64,000 nt of DNA from Eustoma russellianum (GCA_036186865.1 AP025062.1:13951241-14015240); one strand, 5' to 3'. Counted from the first letter of the stretch, positions 20,801-31,371 are shown. Translations and numbers: made by a program. The notes: a model not told the origin generated them from the letters alone.

Positions 20801-21788
20801 AAACGCCTATGTGATAGTATGTCTCTATGTAGATGATATGCTAATCATGGGTAATACACACGAAATCATCTTGAATACCAAGAAGATGTTAACAAGAAAT
20901 TTTGACATGAAAGACATGGGGGTTGCCAATGTTATTCTAGGAATTAAAATTTCTAGGGTAGCTGAAGGATTGGTCATGTCTCAAAGTCACTACATTGAGT
21001 CTGTTCTTAAACGATTCAATATGCTTGATGTAAAACCTGTAAAGACCCCACTGGACTTAAGTATACACTTGAGGAAGAACCGAGGTGAACCTGTAGCTCA
21101 ATTAAAGTATTCACAAGTCATTGGGAGTCTGATGTACATAACAAACTGTACAAGACCTGACTTGGCTTGTTCAGTAAACAAATTGAGTAGGTTCACCAGT
21201 AATCCAAGTGACGAACATTGGAAAGCTCTAAATAGAGTGATGAGATATCTGAAATACACAATGAACCTTGGATTACAGTACACAAGATATCCAGCAGTAT
21301 TGGAAGGATATTGCGACGCAAACTGGATATCAGATTGTAAGGATTCTAAATCCACCAGTGGATACTTATTCACTGTAGGTGGTGGTGCTGTGTCATGGAA
21401 GTCTACAAAGCAGACATGCATAGCTCGGTCAACTATGGAAGCTGAGTTTATAGCACTCGATAAAGCTGGGGAAGAAGCTGAATGGCTTCGAAATTTCCTA
21501 GAAGACATTCCATGCTGGCCTAAGCCAATCGCTCCTATTAGCATACACTGTGACAGTCAGTCAGCTATAGGACGAGCTCAAAGCAGCATCTATAATGGTA
21601 AGTCACGACACATACGTCGGAGACATAATACCATTAAGCAGTTGATCTCGAATGGCGTGATTTCCATTGATTACATAAAATCAAAGGAGAATCTTGCGGA
21701 TCCGCTTACAAAAGCTTTGCCTAGAGATCAAATGTCAAAGTTGACGAACGGAATGGGACTTAAGCCTACAAAGCATGAATCTTTGTAA
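17850..21788 (+). CDS. Copia Gag-Pol polyprotein of E1 (N-terminally truncated)
   Basis: An uninterrupted 1312-codon frame. The first seven residues (MHTVHFS) come from LTR sequence fused in frame to gag. Domains: UBN2-type gag about residues 25-240 ('FGGSYFKRWQQKMLFFLTTL'); CCHC knuckle CYNCGIQGHRSVDC about 265-280; aspartic protease WWVDTGATRHVC about 310-320; pre-integrase ('LWHLRLGHVNYKS') about 455; integrase core with HTDVCD, FIDDCTRYCYVYLL, RSDRGGEYD and NGIAERKNRTL about 510-625; RT with YVDDM about 990; RNase H with YCDANW, STMEAEFIAL and HCDSQSAIG about 1150-1245; ends KHESL. All catalytic motifs look present. Family length is about 1300-1350, so only the extreme gag N-terminus is missing. 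The real polyprotein start upstream is deleted; use of the LTR-derived ATG is inferred. Confidence 0.93.
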   Translation: MHTVHFSVPVAPAAPVTAPVPAVGQVEKPEKFGGSYFKRWQQKMLFFLTTLGLAKMLTEDPPEVVPVEDQNVNMQNNLIAEAWSYSNYVCLSHILSCLDNSLYGLYSTYKTAKSLWQALDKKYRTEDAGTKKFIIGKFLDFQMTDSRTVVSQIEELQMLVAEMKEEGMTLSESFLVAAVIEKLPLSWREFRSYLKHKRKEMSLEDLIVRLRIEEDNRRADKKPSSSSGHAKAHVAEASKKKRGNSVGVNAKGKKVAKKFTGKCYNCGIQGHRSVDCRKPKKRQEKAKANLVSAMDDLDLCAVVSECNAVGNPSQWWVDTGATRHVCANRGMFKEYSPAKDNERLYMGNKDSSKIEGSGKVILKMTSGKELTLQDVLHVPDIRKNLVSGALLVRHGFRLVFDCNKCILTKNGVFLGKGYLMDNMFKLSVITIVPTKTTHDEANKTASTSAYMLESSCLWHLRLGHVNYKSLQRMINLDLLPKLSFNNEKCQVCVEAKMAKLPFPSIKRNTEVLDLIHTDVCDLKFVQTRSGKKYFVTFIDDCTRYCYVYLLSSKDEALDAFKDYKNEVENQLSKRIKSIRSDRGGEYDAPFNEFCSEHGIIHQTTAPYSPQSNGIAERKNRTLKEMMNAMLISSGLPQNLWGEAILSANVILNRIPPKKMDETPYELWKGYKPSYKYLKVWGCLAKVAVPKPRQVRIGPKTIDCIFIGYATNSSAYRFLVHKSDIPDIHENVVMESRNAVFFENVFPKKDENSKEASTSKRVRETTPQESEELRQSKRTRIPTSYGPDFLTYLVENDPRTFSEAMSTPEAPFWKEAVNSEIESILQNHTWELVDLPQGSKPLGCKWIFKKKLKEDGSIDKYKARLVAKGYRQKEGFDFFDTYSPVTRITSIRMLVAIAAVYDLEIHQMDVKTAFLNGELEEEIYMEQPEGFTVPGQEKKVCRLVKSLYGLKQAPKQWHLKFDQAMMSNGFRINECDKCVYIKNTPNAYVIVCLYVDDMLIMGNTHEIILNTKKMLTRNFDMKDMGVANVILGIKISRVAEGLVMSQSHYIESVLKRFNMLDVKPVKTPLDLSIHLRKNRGEPVAQLKYSQVIGSLMYITNCTRPDLACSVNKLSRFTSNPSDEHWKALNRVMRYLKYTMNLGLQYTRYPAVLEGYCDANWISDCKDSKSTSGYLFTVGGGAVSWKSTKQTCIARSTMEAEFIALDKAGEEAEWLRNFLEDIPCWPKPIAPISIHCDSQSAIGRAQSSIYNGKSRHIRRRHNTIKQLISNGVISIDYIKSKENLADPLTKALPRDQMSKLTNGMGLKPTKHESL

Positions 21789-22327
21789 CGGTAACCCAAC
21801 CTTGTTGACTGGAGATCCCAGAATCTTGGTTCAATGGGAAAACTAAGTTATGAGAATTCAGTTAGCACTTACTCATTCCGTTAAACAAAAGTGCTATCTG
21901 CAGAGAACCGTTAGGTTAAGCTAATGCTTTTAATGATGTCCTATATCTTGATAAATCAAGTGGGGTATGGCAGAATACTCTTGATAGGAATCACGTATGT
22001 AAGTGTGAGGTGGGGCCGCTTCTATGAGAATTCTGATAGGCAAGAATTCTCTAATACACTTTCTGAAACCAGGTTGTTCATGGCCAAAATGAACACAACC
22101 ATGAGAACCAATAAGGGGTGTCAAAGGAAATGTTGTGTGAGTATCATTGTCTAGGTTCACAATAAAGGCTGATAGTTCAAGACATCAGGTCACTAACCAG
22201 CTGAGTGGATCCGATGATACATCACTAAGAAAGGTTCAAGGCCAGAAGCTACCTCTTCTGATGCAATATTTCTTTGTCTGATTTCTCGATAGAGTCTGCA
22301 TTCACATCTGCATTAATTTTCATTCAT
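21789..22327 (+). other. E1 spacer between pol and 3' LTR
   Basis: Non-coding and collinear with E0 12918-13450. It includes 'ttaatgatgtcctatatcttgat' and a stretch ending 'cattaattttcattcatgtg' before the purine tract. No gene. Confidence 0.75.
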
Positions 22328-22336
22328 GTGGGGGAT
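22328..22336 (+). other. Polypurine tract of E1
   Basis: GTGGGGGAT immediately 5' of the 3' LTR, identical to the E0 tract. Confidence 0.8.
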
Positions 22337-23541
22337 TGTTGGAGAAATGAAATGGGAAAAGGTTGGATTGCAAGTGGGTTTGTCAAAAGTTGACAACCAC
22401 CATACTTTGAGCTTAATTATGATTAGTGTTCGTTAATCAAAAACGGAAACTAAAAATTTCTAAATTATCTACGTAACGAGTAGATGATTTTTGGCTTTTG
22501 AATCACTCGATTCCGATACCGGGTGAATGAGAAATTAATGCTCAAAGTTGGAGTAAAATTGGTGGAAATTAGAAAAATTGGTGATGTGGCCTCTTGAGGA
22601 GTGAACACATCACCAATTTGCTTGTATACCACATTGCCCACTTGAGAGAGAAAGGCCACCATATAAGTTACAAGTTGGAGCTTTCTAAAATGTGCCCTTG
22701 GGCATGAGAAGTTTTCTGACGGAGTCAGGACGCAGCTCAGGCAAGGTTCACCACACACGCGCGCGCGCGCCGCCGCCGCCCGTCCGGCCGGCCGGCTCGG
22801 CTCGGCTCGGCTCGGGCTCGTGGCTCGTGGCTCGCCCGCCCGGTTCTTATCTTTTTGGATAAATTTTCTTTTAAATTTTTCCAGAAAAATAATTACTTGA
22901 TCCTACGGTCTACGATTATCTGCGGTGATCCAACGGTGCAGATCAAGTCTGATCCTACGGTTTATCTGCAGTTCATCGCGGTTGGTGATCCAACGCTCCA
23001 GATTTGATCCTATCTTCGGTTTACTGATCCAATGGTTGGTGATCCAACGCTCCAGATTTGATCCTATCTTCGGTTTACTGATCCAATGGCTTACCTTTGT
23101 TCAGACAAAGGTTATGATCTAGGTGGAGATCTTTAACTGATTTAATCCAACGGTCCAGATTCGTTCTGACCATAAACTGCCTCAACCTCCTTCAACCACC
23201 CTCCATCTATATATTGTCACCATGCATGCATACGAAAATTACACTGTTTTTACAGTACTGCTATTTTTCCATCAAAAATCATTCTGCATTGCATTCCATC
23301 ACGATAATCGAGATATCAGAACACCTGTAACAGGTTCGTCGATGTTCCTACGCTGTAGTGCCACTCGTATGGACGAAAACCGTTGTATCCTGGGAGACGT
23401 TTGTTCCATCCGGTTGGGCACAGTATACCGGAGCAATTCGTCTTAAGGACAGAGTCCTTACGCTCGCCTCGGTTTTGCTTGCGTTTTTGTTATAGTTTAT
23501 TCACATGCACACAGTGCACTTTTCTGATTACAGTGATATCA
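22337..23541 (+). repeat. 3' LTR of E1
   Basis: Starts TGTTGGAGAAATG, ends GTGATATCA, then TATTA. It has a 54-base tandem duplication at 22981-23088 (start 'gttggtgatccaacgctcc') that the 5' LTR lacks, and an expanded GC-rich tract near 22756-22840 (CGCG, then CGGCT repeats). It retains the 15-base terminus lost from the 5' LTR. Confidence 0.9.
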
Positions 23542-23546
23542 TATTA
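23542..23546. other. Right target-site duplication of E1
   Basis: TATTA, identical to 16723-16727. Confidence 0.85.
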
Positions 23547-24435
23547 CATAGATGTAAACTGTGTAAAAGACTTGCCATTTGTAAGTTTTATCATTTTACA
23601 CTGATCATTATCTTTTACTGATCACACAGCTTCGTGTTGTAACTGTTGCCTCTGAAATGACAGTCGAAAACCAAACTCTAGGAGGACACTGAACGGAGCT
23701 TGGACCAATAGCTTGCAAAAGAATAATCAAAAGCTCTATCTTGTCAACCAACAACTCGAGCAAAGCATCTGTATTTTACGAGAGGAAATTACAGTATTTG
23801 AAGAACTTAAAGTCTGTATGCAAGGCGATACAACATGGAGTGTGATGCTCTGCATAGAGTAGTAAAAATATTTTGTGAACCCAGAAAGCTTGAGCTATGC
23901 TACTCTTTTCCGGCAATTACTTCAATTCTATTTCACAAAACTGACTACCTATTTGATGATTGGAATCTGAAGCCTGTAGAAAAGATAAATGATGGGACCA
24001 ATAACAAAGTTTCTTGCCCCTTAGCCCGCATTTATTTCATCAGGGGAATGACCCTTACACATCTGCTGCTGCTGTTCAAGAGACTGATATAGTCCTGCAG
24101 CGTGATGTCAAAGCTCCGAAACAACAAGTGGAACCCAAAACTCTGGGACAAGGAGACAAACCTGTAGTCGCTAAATGATTCTAGGAACCTTAATAAAACT
24201 TTCCATCTTTTACTTTCGCTTCAATGTATTTATGGCATTTCTGACCAAGTAATGTCATCAGAATTTCAAAAAAATTGCCGTCCTTTATGTTAACACTTGT
24301 TTTATTTGTGTACCTGCCTTTATTTGACTGGGTCGTACCACCTATATCCCCCCAAAGTACGCTGCTGAAAGCAAGGTGTTGAGAAGTATATTTAGGTGCG
24401 AATAATAGCAGCAACGAACTTCATCACTGTCGCAG
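23547..24435 (+). pseudogene. Decayed sequence right of E1, possibly the rest of the coiled-coil gene
   Basis: A frame at about 23700-23830 reads a Gln/Glu-rich coiled-coil-like stretch ('SLQKNNQKLYLVNQQLEQSI', 'LREEITVFEELK'), preceded by an intron-like GTAAGT ... CACAG at 23581-23629. Later frames are short and stop-ridden. AATAAA near 24190 could be a polyadenylation signal. It may be the other half of the locus interrupted by E1, but no domain is recognisable. Confidence 0.3.
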
Positions 24436-25186
24436 GTCTGTATGAGCAAAATTATCCGGTGCACGATTTTGAGCTGGCCGCCATAGTATTTGCGTTGAAT
24501 ATCTAGAGGCATTATCTGTATGGGGAGTGGTGTGAAGTGTATAATGATCATAAGAGTTTGAAATACCTGTTCATCCAGAAGGAATTGAATATGAGGCAAC
24601 GCAGATCGCTTGAGCTGATCAAAGATTACGATCCAGCTATTCACTATCATCCGGGTAAGGCTAACAAAGGTGCGGATGCATTGAGCAGAAAATCCAGTCA
24701 TGCGAGATAGATACCCCTAGAGCGAGAGATGGCCGAGTTCGAGTTGGATATGGTCGAGTCTACAACTAATATTCTGGCAGCACTAGTGATATCGCCGACA
24801 TTGATTGACAAGATTAAGTTGTCGAGGATTGCCGACAGAGTTAGACAGGCACCGGTTGATTACTTTAAGTTGCGCAGTGACGACAGTTTATGGTTCAGGG
24901 ATCGACTATGTGTGTCCGACGATGACGAGATCCATAGAGAGAGTCTGAATGAGGCTCATAGTTCACGACTGTCTTTGCACCTAGGAGCCACAAAGATGTA
25001 TCAGGATATGAGACAACATTACTGGTGGAGTGGGATGAAGCGACAGATCGCAGAGTATGTAGAGCATTGTTTGGTATGTCAGCAGGTGAAGGCGGAGCCT
25101 CAGAGACCTGCCAGACTTCTACAGCCAGTTGAGATCCCCGAGTGGAAGTGGGAGCATATTACCATGGACTTCGTCACTGGACTTCC
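24436..25186 (+). pseudogene. Ty3/gypsy RNase H and integrase N-terminal fragment
   Basis: The plus-strand frame reads the end of gypsy RNase H ('NYPVHDFELAAIVFAL', 'DHKSLKYLFIQKELNMRQRR', 'YHPGKANKGADALSRK'), then the integrase zinc-binding region ('HSSRLSLH' and 'EHCLVCQQVK', the HHCC finger) and the start of the core ('WEHITMDFVTGLP'). Stops occur near 24506 and 24707. It ends exactly where LTR G begins at 25187. Related to element D, which lies on the opposite strand. Confidence 0.85.
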
Positions 25187-26588
25187 TGTTGGGTCCGTAA
25201 CACACTCTAGAGGGGTGAGGAGTGAATAGAGTGTTGGGCAATTTTGCAGAATTTTCTTGTTTGGCTCAACTCAAAATGAAATTCAAAATCAAAGCAAGAA
25301 TGGGAGATGAGAAACAATGAATGAGTACACCAGATATAGAGTGGTTCGAATCGTAAATGATTCTACTCTACTACCACTTTGTTGCCAAAATGGATTTTCA
25401 ACAACTACTCTTCTTATTAAAGCTAATAAGAACAACCACAACAAAACTTACACTAACACCTTAGTGTAAGCAACCACAACAGCAACTTCTTTCACAAAAT
25501 ACACTTGTGCAACTACAACAACTACAGTTCTAGCAAGAACAACTTCTTTCTACCTCACAACTTCAACAAAGTTCTCTCAAGAACTTCCTCACAGTGGGTT
25601 GAAGGAAATAGTAGGGTTCACACTTTCTCACTAGTCTAAACACAAGAAAGAGAAAAAATATTTATGGTTCCTCTTGTGTTAGACACTCTATCTCTCAATA
25701 TATAACAATAAAGAACAAAGAAAGGCTTAACAAGCTTTAAGCACTTTTACAAATATGAGAGAAGTATACTACAATGACTAATGAAGCTTGATGATGATGA
25801 AAGCGTGTATTTGCCTCATCCAAGCTTCCACTATTTATAGATGATGTTCACCACGTTTTCGAAGCCTCCACCATGTCTTCAAATACACCAAATGTCAAGA
25901 TAATGTCCAAATAGTCTTTAGCCACCTTATGGAGTGATTTGATCCTCAATAGCCAACCTAGGATTACTTAGACATGGACACAATAGTCAAAGAAGCATGT
26001 ATTATGATGTAGTAAAGTCTACAAGAAATTTGAGCAAGATTGGATAGAGAAAATACCATGAATCTCCCTTGGATTTTGTTTCAACGTTCATAAAATTTGA
26101 ATTCTGGGGGACAGCGATCGATCGAAGTGCCTGGGGGAGAGATCGATGTCCTCCAGAAACTTTGCAGTTTTGAAACTGCTTGACATCGATCGATCGAAGT
26201 CACTCCTAGAGAGACTGATGTCACTTCGATCGATCGATGTCCCCTGGACTGAGAGATCGATGTTGGACATAAAGTTTTTTGCCTGACATCGATTGATCGA
26301 AGTCTCTCTAGGGAGAGACTGAAGTGACATCGATCGATCGATGTCCCTAGGTTGAGAGATCGATGTTGGATAGAAATTTTTCTACCTGACATCGATCGAT
26401 CGAAGTGAGAGACTGAAGTGACATCGATCGATCGATGTCCTCAATCTGAGAGATCGATGTTGGACAGTAAGTTCCAATCTCAACCATTTTTGACATAGTG
26501 TAATTTTCTCATTTTGCATCAAGTCTCAAGTATAAATTTAACTTATTTAAAACATCTTTACATCATCAAAATAATTTATATCTTAACA
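25187..26588 (-). repeat. 3' LTR of copia element G
   Basis: On the minus strand it starts TGTTAAGATA after a purine tract and ends GGACCCAACA. It is homologous throughout to LTR F. It carries palindromes at 26115-26462; frames such as 26081-26392, with repeated 'SIDRC', are translations of the palindromes and are not genes. The left flank is CTTCC and no matching duplication is visible. Confidence 0.85.
26115..26462. repeat. Cluster of ATCGATCGATCGAT palindromes in LTR G
   Basis: About seven palindromes such as ACATCGATCGATCGATGT or its GACATCGATCGATCGAAGTC variant at about 26116, 26183, 26225, 26284, 26331, 26389 and 26420, plus half-copies 'gagatcgatgt'. Same motif as in LTR F. Confidence 0.85.
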
Positions 26589-26601
26589 ATCTCCCCCTTT
26601 T
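26589..26601 (-). other. Polypurine tract of element G
   Basis: Minus strand AAAAAGGGGGAGAT directly before the LTR start TGTTAAG. It orients G on the minus strand and identifies 25187-26588 as the 3' LTR. Confidence 0.75.
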
Positions 26602-27364
26602 TGGTGATTTCAAAACCATGATTCAAAAGATGTTTTTGCTTGATAAATTTTCATCTAAACTTGATATTTTAGAATTCCCCCTTAGTTCATGCCCTCTCAT
26701 CATATGAACACATCAAAAAACTCCTCCTCAACATGTAATCTTCCCAAAATAAATAAATATAATGACAATATCAAAAATGCTTCCCTCAACCCATGCACCA
26801 AATTTCATATTTTCAGCTTTTCGATATGTAAGTTAGCCCACCAAAGTAACAATGTCTAACAATGTTAATGTCAAGCATATACCAACCTCAATCTTCTTTC
26901 CATGCAACATTACTTATAACCATGCCGCTTATATACCATAGTAGCTTGCCAAAATCAAATGTTATATACCAAACAAGTAATGTAAGTACTCAATTAGCTC
27001 ATGCTTCATCAACTCTCGTCAAGCAACAAGCAACTAAGACCGAGTAACTTCAAAATGTCACCAAACAATGCCAAATCCAAATGCTACCATTTTCCAACCA
27101 TGCGATGTCATACCAACTTAAACCAACTTAAACATGCAACCATGCAACTTATGCCATCAAACCAGCTTACGAACCAACTTATGCAAATCAACCATCAAAT
27201 ATCAACTTCTCCCCTTTTTGAAAACATCAAACGAATAGCAAGAGACAATAAAATGAAGGGTTAAAATATCATTAAGAAAATTACCAAGTTTTGAGATACA
27301 TAGGTCAACTCAAACTTCTAGAACCAACCCTATAGCTATGAGGGGAATAGGAGAACTAAAAACT
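26602..27364 (-). other. Non-coding 3' region of element G
   Basis: AT-rich interval between the accessory ORF and the purine tract. The short plus frames at 26862-27264 have no features. No gene seen. Confidence 0.6.
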
Positions 27365-28815
27365 CTACTCTTCATCGGAAAAGAAGCATAATCCGGATCG
27401 ACCCCCTTTGAGTTTCGTCTTTAGTTTTTGGTACTTGGACTTTTGAACATTTAGCTCTGTCTCTAGAGTCTTGACCCTGTTCGTGAGATTAGCGCTGTCC
27501 TTTTCCAAATCATCAATACGTACGGCTTCCTTGGTTAAGTCCTCTCCCTTTAACCAAGAGTACAGTTTATTTCTTCAATCTCTCCCTCCGCGTCGATTGG
27601 CACCTCGGAATCACTATCTTCCTCCATCAGGGCTTTTCTTTTGTCCGCTTGGGAGGTAGAACTTGGTTGTGAGGACGGTTGTGTTGGGGGGTGAGATGAG
27701 GGTTCAGTGGGAGGTTCGGTGGGTTGTGTTGGAGGAATGGGATCTTCGGGTGGAATATCTTCAGCTTCTTCCTCTTGTTCATTCTGACCACCCTTCCGTT
27801 GCACTTCTTTGCATGATTTATATATCTGTTGGATGTTGTCTTTTGTGTAATAATCTTTATTGGAGATTTGTTCGGTATATTCCTCATCCAACTCCACCTT
27901 AGCCTTTCTGAATAATCTATAAATTAGATTTCTATATGGAAGCGCCTTTGATTTCTTCGTGACGGCTTCCATCATATTTGCGATTATAATTTCACCAAAA
28001 TTCTCTGTTTCCCTCGTAGTAATACGGTAAGCAATATAAAAATCCAAATTGCTCGGGAGTTTAGCCGACTTACCATTAACACAAAAAGTGACAATGGCGA
28101 GCAAGACTCGGTACACTAAATGCATGTCATTTGTGTTTTTGGTGGGGTGAAATCCAAAGAAGGTTTTAACCTCATCTTCGGATATTTGATACTTATAGGT
28201 ATCCCACCTCTATGGATCAAAATCCTCCCAACCCTCATCAGGAACGCCAAGCAACTCATTCATTGTCTTAGAACTAAACTCTAACAACTGACCATCTATC
28301 ACTGAATTTAAAAAATATGGCACTCCATTTTGGTAGTCTACCCATAAATTAGCATAAAACATTCGAGTGTAACGCGTGGACATGTTCTCTATTTGAGAAT
28401 CTTCCCAAATAGGTCTCAATTTTTGATCATCAAACCAATCGATGATTGGCCTTAATTCCTCATTGCTCACAATGTCTTCAATTTTGAGCAATTTCAATGG
28501 AATGTTAGACCTCTTTTTGTTTTCTCATTCATTGAATAGCAATTGAGCTCTAAGTGATATGTAAGAAATTTTACCTGTTCCAATTTCCTCTTTCAAAGTA
28601 TCCTTATACTCTCCAGACTTAAGCCATGTAAAATTGTTGAGTGTTAGCTTTCCCCTTACTTCATTTAACATGGCTTCATGAGAGCAGGTTGCTTTCTTCC
28701 TTAATCCTTGCGTCCTATATTCTGTTGGTACTTGAGGGTGAGATTGTTGAGACACATTCTCTTCCTCATGAGATGTTCTTTGCCTTTTGGGTGAGGGTTT
28801 TGTTTTTGGGGCCAT
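27365..28815 (-). pseudogene. Accessory ORF of element G (putative plant transposon protein)
   Basis: The minus frame begins MAPKTKPSPKRQRTSHEEEN at 28815. It continues with 'VRGKLTLNNFTWLKSG', 'FYANLWVDYQNGVPYFLNSV', 'LLGVPDEGWEDFD' and 'MHLVYRVLLAIVTFCVNGKS', followed by a Pro/Thr/Ser-rich tail ('PPTQPTEPPTEPSS'). After a frameshift near 27550 comes a coiled coil ('IDDLEKDSANLTNRVKTLET'). The fold resembles the 'putative plant transposon protein' domain often found as an extra ORF in LTR elements. Two in-frame stops (about 28526 and 28211) break it. It lies 3' of pol on the same strand. Function unknown. Confidence 0.6.
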
Positions 28816-28984
28816 GGAGATTGTAGTGTACGAAAATGTTCGAAATTTTGGGATGAAATGGATGAAAATGATTGAGAAGAATGATTGAATTTAAGAGAGA
28901 TCAAGTTTGGTGCAAGAGATTTTTGGTTGAAATTGTGTTTGTTGGGCATTTGCTGGAAAGAGATTAGGGATTCGTTTTGAGGAA

Positions 28985-29160
28985 GAAGGAAAGTGCAGAA
29001 AAATTGGGGTTTGTAGCTTTAAATCTTTTTGCCCGCGATGACATCAATCAGTCGATGTCTGAGACTTCGATCGATCGATGTCCTATACTTGATCGACCGA
29101 TGTCTGATTTAACATCAGTCTCTGAGACTGCCACATAGATCAATCAATGTGTGCTGGAAT
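28985..29160. repeat. Palindrome cluster between pol and accessory ORF of G
   Basis: Degenerate copies of the LTR palindrome ('gacatcaatcagtcgatgtc', 'cttcgatcgatcgatgtcc', 'cttgatcgaccgatgtctg', 'agatcaatcaatgtg'). They lie just upstream of the accessory ORF start on the minus strand. Confidence 0.75.
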
Positions 29161-29186
29161 CTGCCTTTTTGACAGTTTTGACCCTC

Positions 29187-30955
29187 TAACTATTATTTAT
29201 CATCCCTAATCTTGTTATAATCGATTTGAATGTCTCGGTAGGGAGGGATTTGATAAAAATATCCGCTAGTTGATCATTGGTTGGAACGAATTCAACGCAC
29301 ACTAATCCTTTTTAATACAATCCCTTATGAAGTGATGTCTCACTTCAATATGTTTTGTCCTACTATGGTGAACCGGATTTTGTGCTACACTTATGGCTGA
29401 AGCGTTGTCACAATAGATTGGAACTTTATCAAACTTAACATTGTAATCATTTAAGGTGTTGATCATCCAAGTAATTGTTCACAACATGAAGCGGCCGATA
29501 CATATTCGGATTCCGCTGATGAAAGTGACACACTATTTTGTTTCTTGGAGAACCAAGAAACTAAGCAATCTCCAAGGATTTGACATGTTCCGGAGGTGCT
29601 TTTTCTACCGACTAGGTTTCCGGCGTAGTCGGAGTCACTATACCCTCTTAAATCAAAACAACCATTTTCAGGATAAAATAACCCAAAATTCAAGGTTCCT
29701 TTCAAATACCTAAAGATACGTTTAATAGCAACTAGATGCGATTCCTTAGGCATACTTTGAAATCTAGCACATAAACACACAGCATGCAAAATATCCGGTC
29801 TGCTAGTATTCAAATAGAGTAAATTACCATTTATGCCCCTATATTTGGTTACCTCAATCGACTTTCTTTTTTCATCTTTGTCAAGCTTTGTACTTGTGCG
29901 CATTTGTGTTCTCACACTTCTTCCATCCTCAAACTTGTATTTCTTGAGTAAATCCTTTGTATACTTTGTTTGAGATATGTATACTCCATCTTGAGTTTGC
30001 TTGATTTGAAGACCAAGGAAGTAATTGAGTTCACCCATCATGCTCATCTCAAATTCTCCTTCCATCAATTTAGCAAAATGCTCACAAAAAGAATCATTGG
30101 TAGCACCAAATATAATATCATCCACATAAATTTGAACAAGCAATTAATGGTTTCCTTGTTCTTTAATAAAAAGAGTAGTGTCGACTTTTCCTCTTGAAAA
30201 CTCATTTTTAAAGTAGGAAGTTACTTAATCTTTCATACCATGCCCTAGGAGCTTGTTTAAGTACATAAACAGCCTTTTTGAGTTTAAATACATGATTTGG
30301 ATAATCATGATTTTCAAACCCCAGTGGTTGAGCTACATAAACCTCTTCTTAAATTATTCCATTCAAGAATGCGGATTTCACATCCATTTGATTTAGTTTG
30401 AAATCCTTATAGCATGCATATGCTAATAGCATCCATATAGCTTCTAACCTAGCTACGGGGGCAAAGGTCTCATCATAGTGTATGCCTTCTTCTTGCTATA
30501 TCCTTGAGCTACTAATCTAGCTTTGTTTCTAATGATATTTCCTTTATCATCCATTTTGTTTCTAAATACCCATTTAGTGCCAATTATGGGATGATCACTA
30601 GGTTTATCCACTAATTCCCAAACATCACTTCTTTCAAATTGATTTAGCTCTTCTTGCATGGCTAGTACCCAATCTTCATCATTCATTGCCTCTTTTATAT
30701 TTTTAGGTTCAACTTGTGAAATGAAGGCATTTTCGTTAAATTTCCTCCTAGTCATTATGCCTTGACTAGTTTCACCTAATATTAATTCTTTAGGATGATA
30801 TTTCCTATGCTTATATGACTCTGGTAAATTTGAAATATCTCCTCTTACTTCTTCATCTTCAACCTTAGGTTCTAATGGATCAATCCTGAGGTCAATAACA
30901 ATATTCTTTTTTGGATTTTCAAATTTTTCTATATGACTTCAATTATTTCCTCATC
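29187..30955 (-). pseudogene. Element G copia RT and RNase H
   Basis: Minus-strand fragments in order: RT N-terminus 30755-30453 ('WELVDKPSDHPIIGTKWVF', 'KARLVAQGYS'); RT catalytic YVDDIIFGA at about 30120; 'GELNYFLGLQI'; RNase H 'YSDSDYAG', 'SSAESEYVSAAS', 'CDNASAIS', 'HIEVRHHFIRD'. Several stops and frameshifts (about 30144, 29460, 29340) break it. It is a SIRE-type copia pol that ends near 29187. The upstream half (gag, protease, integrase) is missing; the frame stops near 30955, where a plus-strand element begins. Confidence 0.87.
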
Positions 30956-30959
30956 ATAA

Positions 30960-31103
30960 TTATCTCGTGATCATGTAAACAGTGGTGATATAATTATAGA
31001 ACATGTTCATACTGAAGCAGAAGTAGCCGACATATTCACAAAAGCAATTAATCAAGCCACGTATGAAAATTTACGTTCGAAATTAGGCATGATTTTTTGT
31101 TGA
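30960..31103 (+). pseudogene. C-terminal RNase H tail of a plus-strand SIRE-like copia element
   Basis: The frame reads RDHVNSGDIIIEHVHTEAEV and 'ADIFTKAINQATYENLRSKL', then 'GMIFC' and a stop, the typical carboxyl end of a copia polyprotein. Only about 45 codons remain. The start coincides with the end of the minus-strand G pol, so the two are joined tail to tail of the breakpoints near 30955-30965. Confidence 0.8.
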
Positions 31104-31371
31104 TATGCTATAAAATGCTATTTCTTTCCATTCTTACTAATACTTTTGATGAGGTTTCCAAAAATAAAGGGGGAGAGGGAAACATGATTTAAGGGGGAGA
31201 GAAGCATGATTTAAGAGGGAGAGAGAGATAAAGTGAAAGGGGGGAGAGAGATATAGTGAAGAGGGAGCACGATAGCACCATATTATGAAATTCAAAATTT
31301 TTAATTTATGCATAATTGTAGGGAGAGCGATCATATTTAAATCAAGGATAAATGCTATTTTGCAAATCATC
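31104..31371 (+). other. Spacer with several polypurine runs
   Basis: Non-coding. It contains repeated purine-rich blocks of the form 'aagggggagag' and 'catgatttaa' at about 31165-31265, upstream of the tract next to the LTR. No gene. Confidence 0.65.

Larger units (their letters stand above)
16728..23541 (+). mobile_element. Young Ty1/copia element E1 with intact pol frame but no PBS
   Basis: LTR-gag-pol-LTR structure bounded by TATTA duplications. The LTRs are nearly identical apart from tandem duplications, so insertion was recent. The 5' LTR lacks its last 15 bases (attacagtgatatca in the 3' LTR), and the element jumps directly into gag, having lost the PBS and the N-terminal gag codons. 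It is therefore unable to prime its own minus strand, though its polyprotein frame is open. Confidence 0.92.

Noticed and set aside
26081..26392. Protein-like frame with repeated 'SIDRC' or 'TSIDR' motifs
   Set aside because: It is a translation of the ATCGATCGATCGAT palindrome cluster; LTR position and palindromic symmetry explain it.
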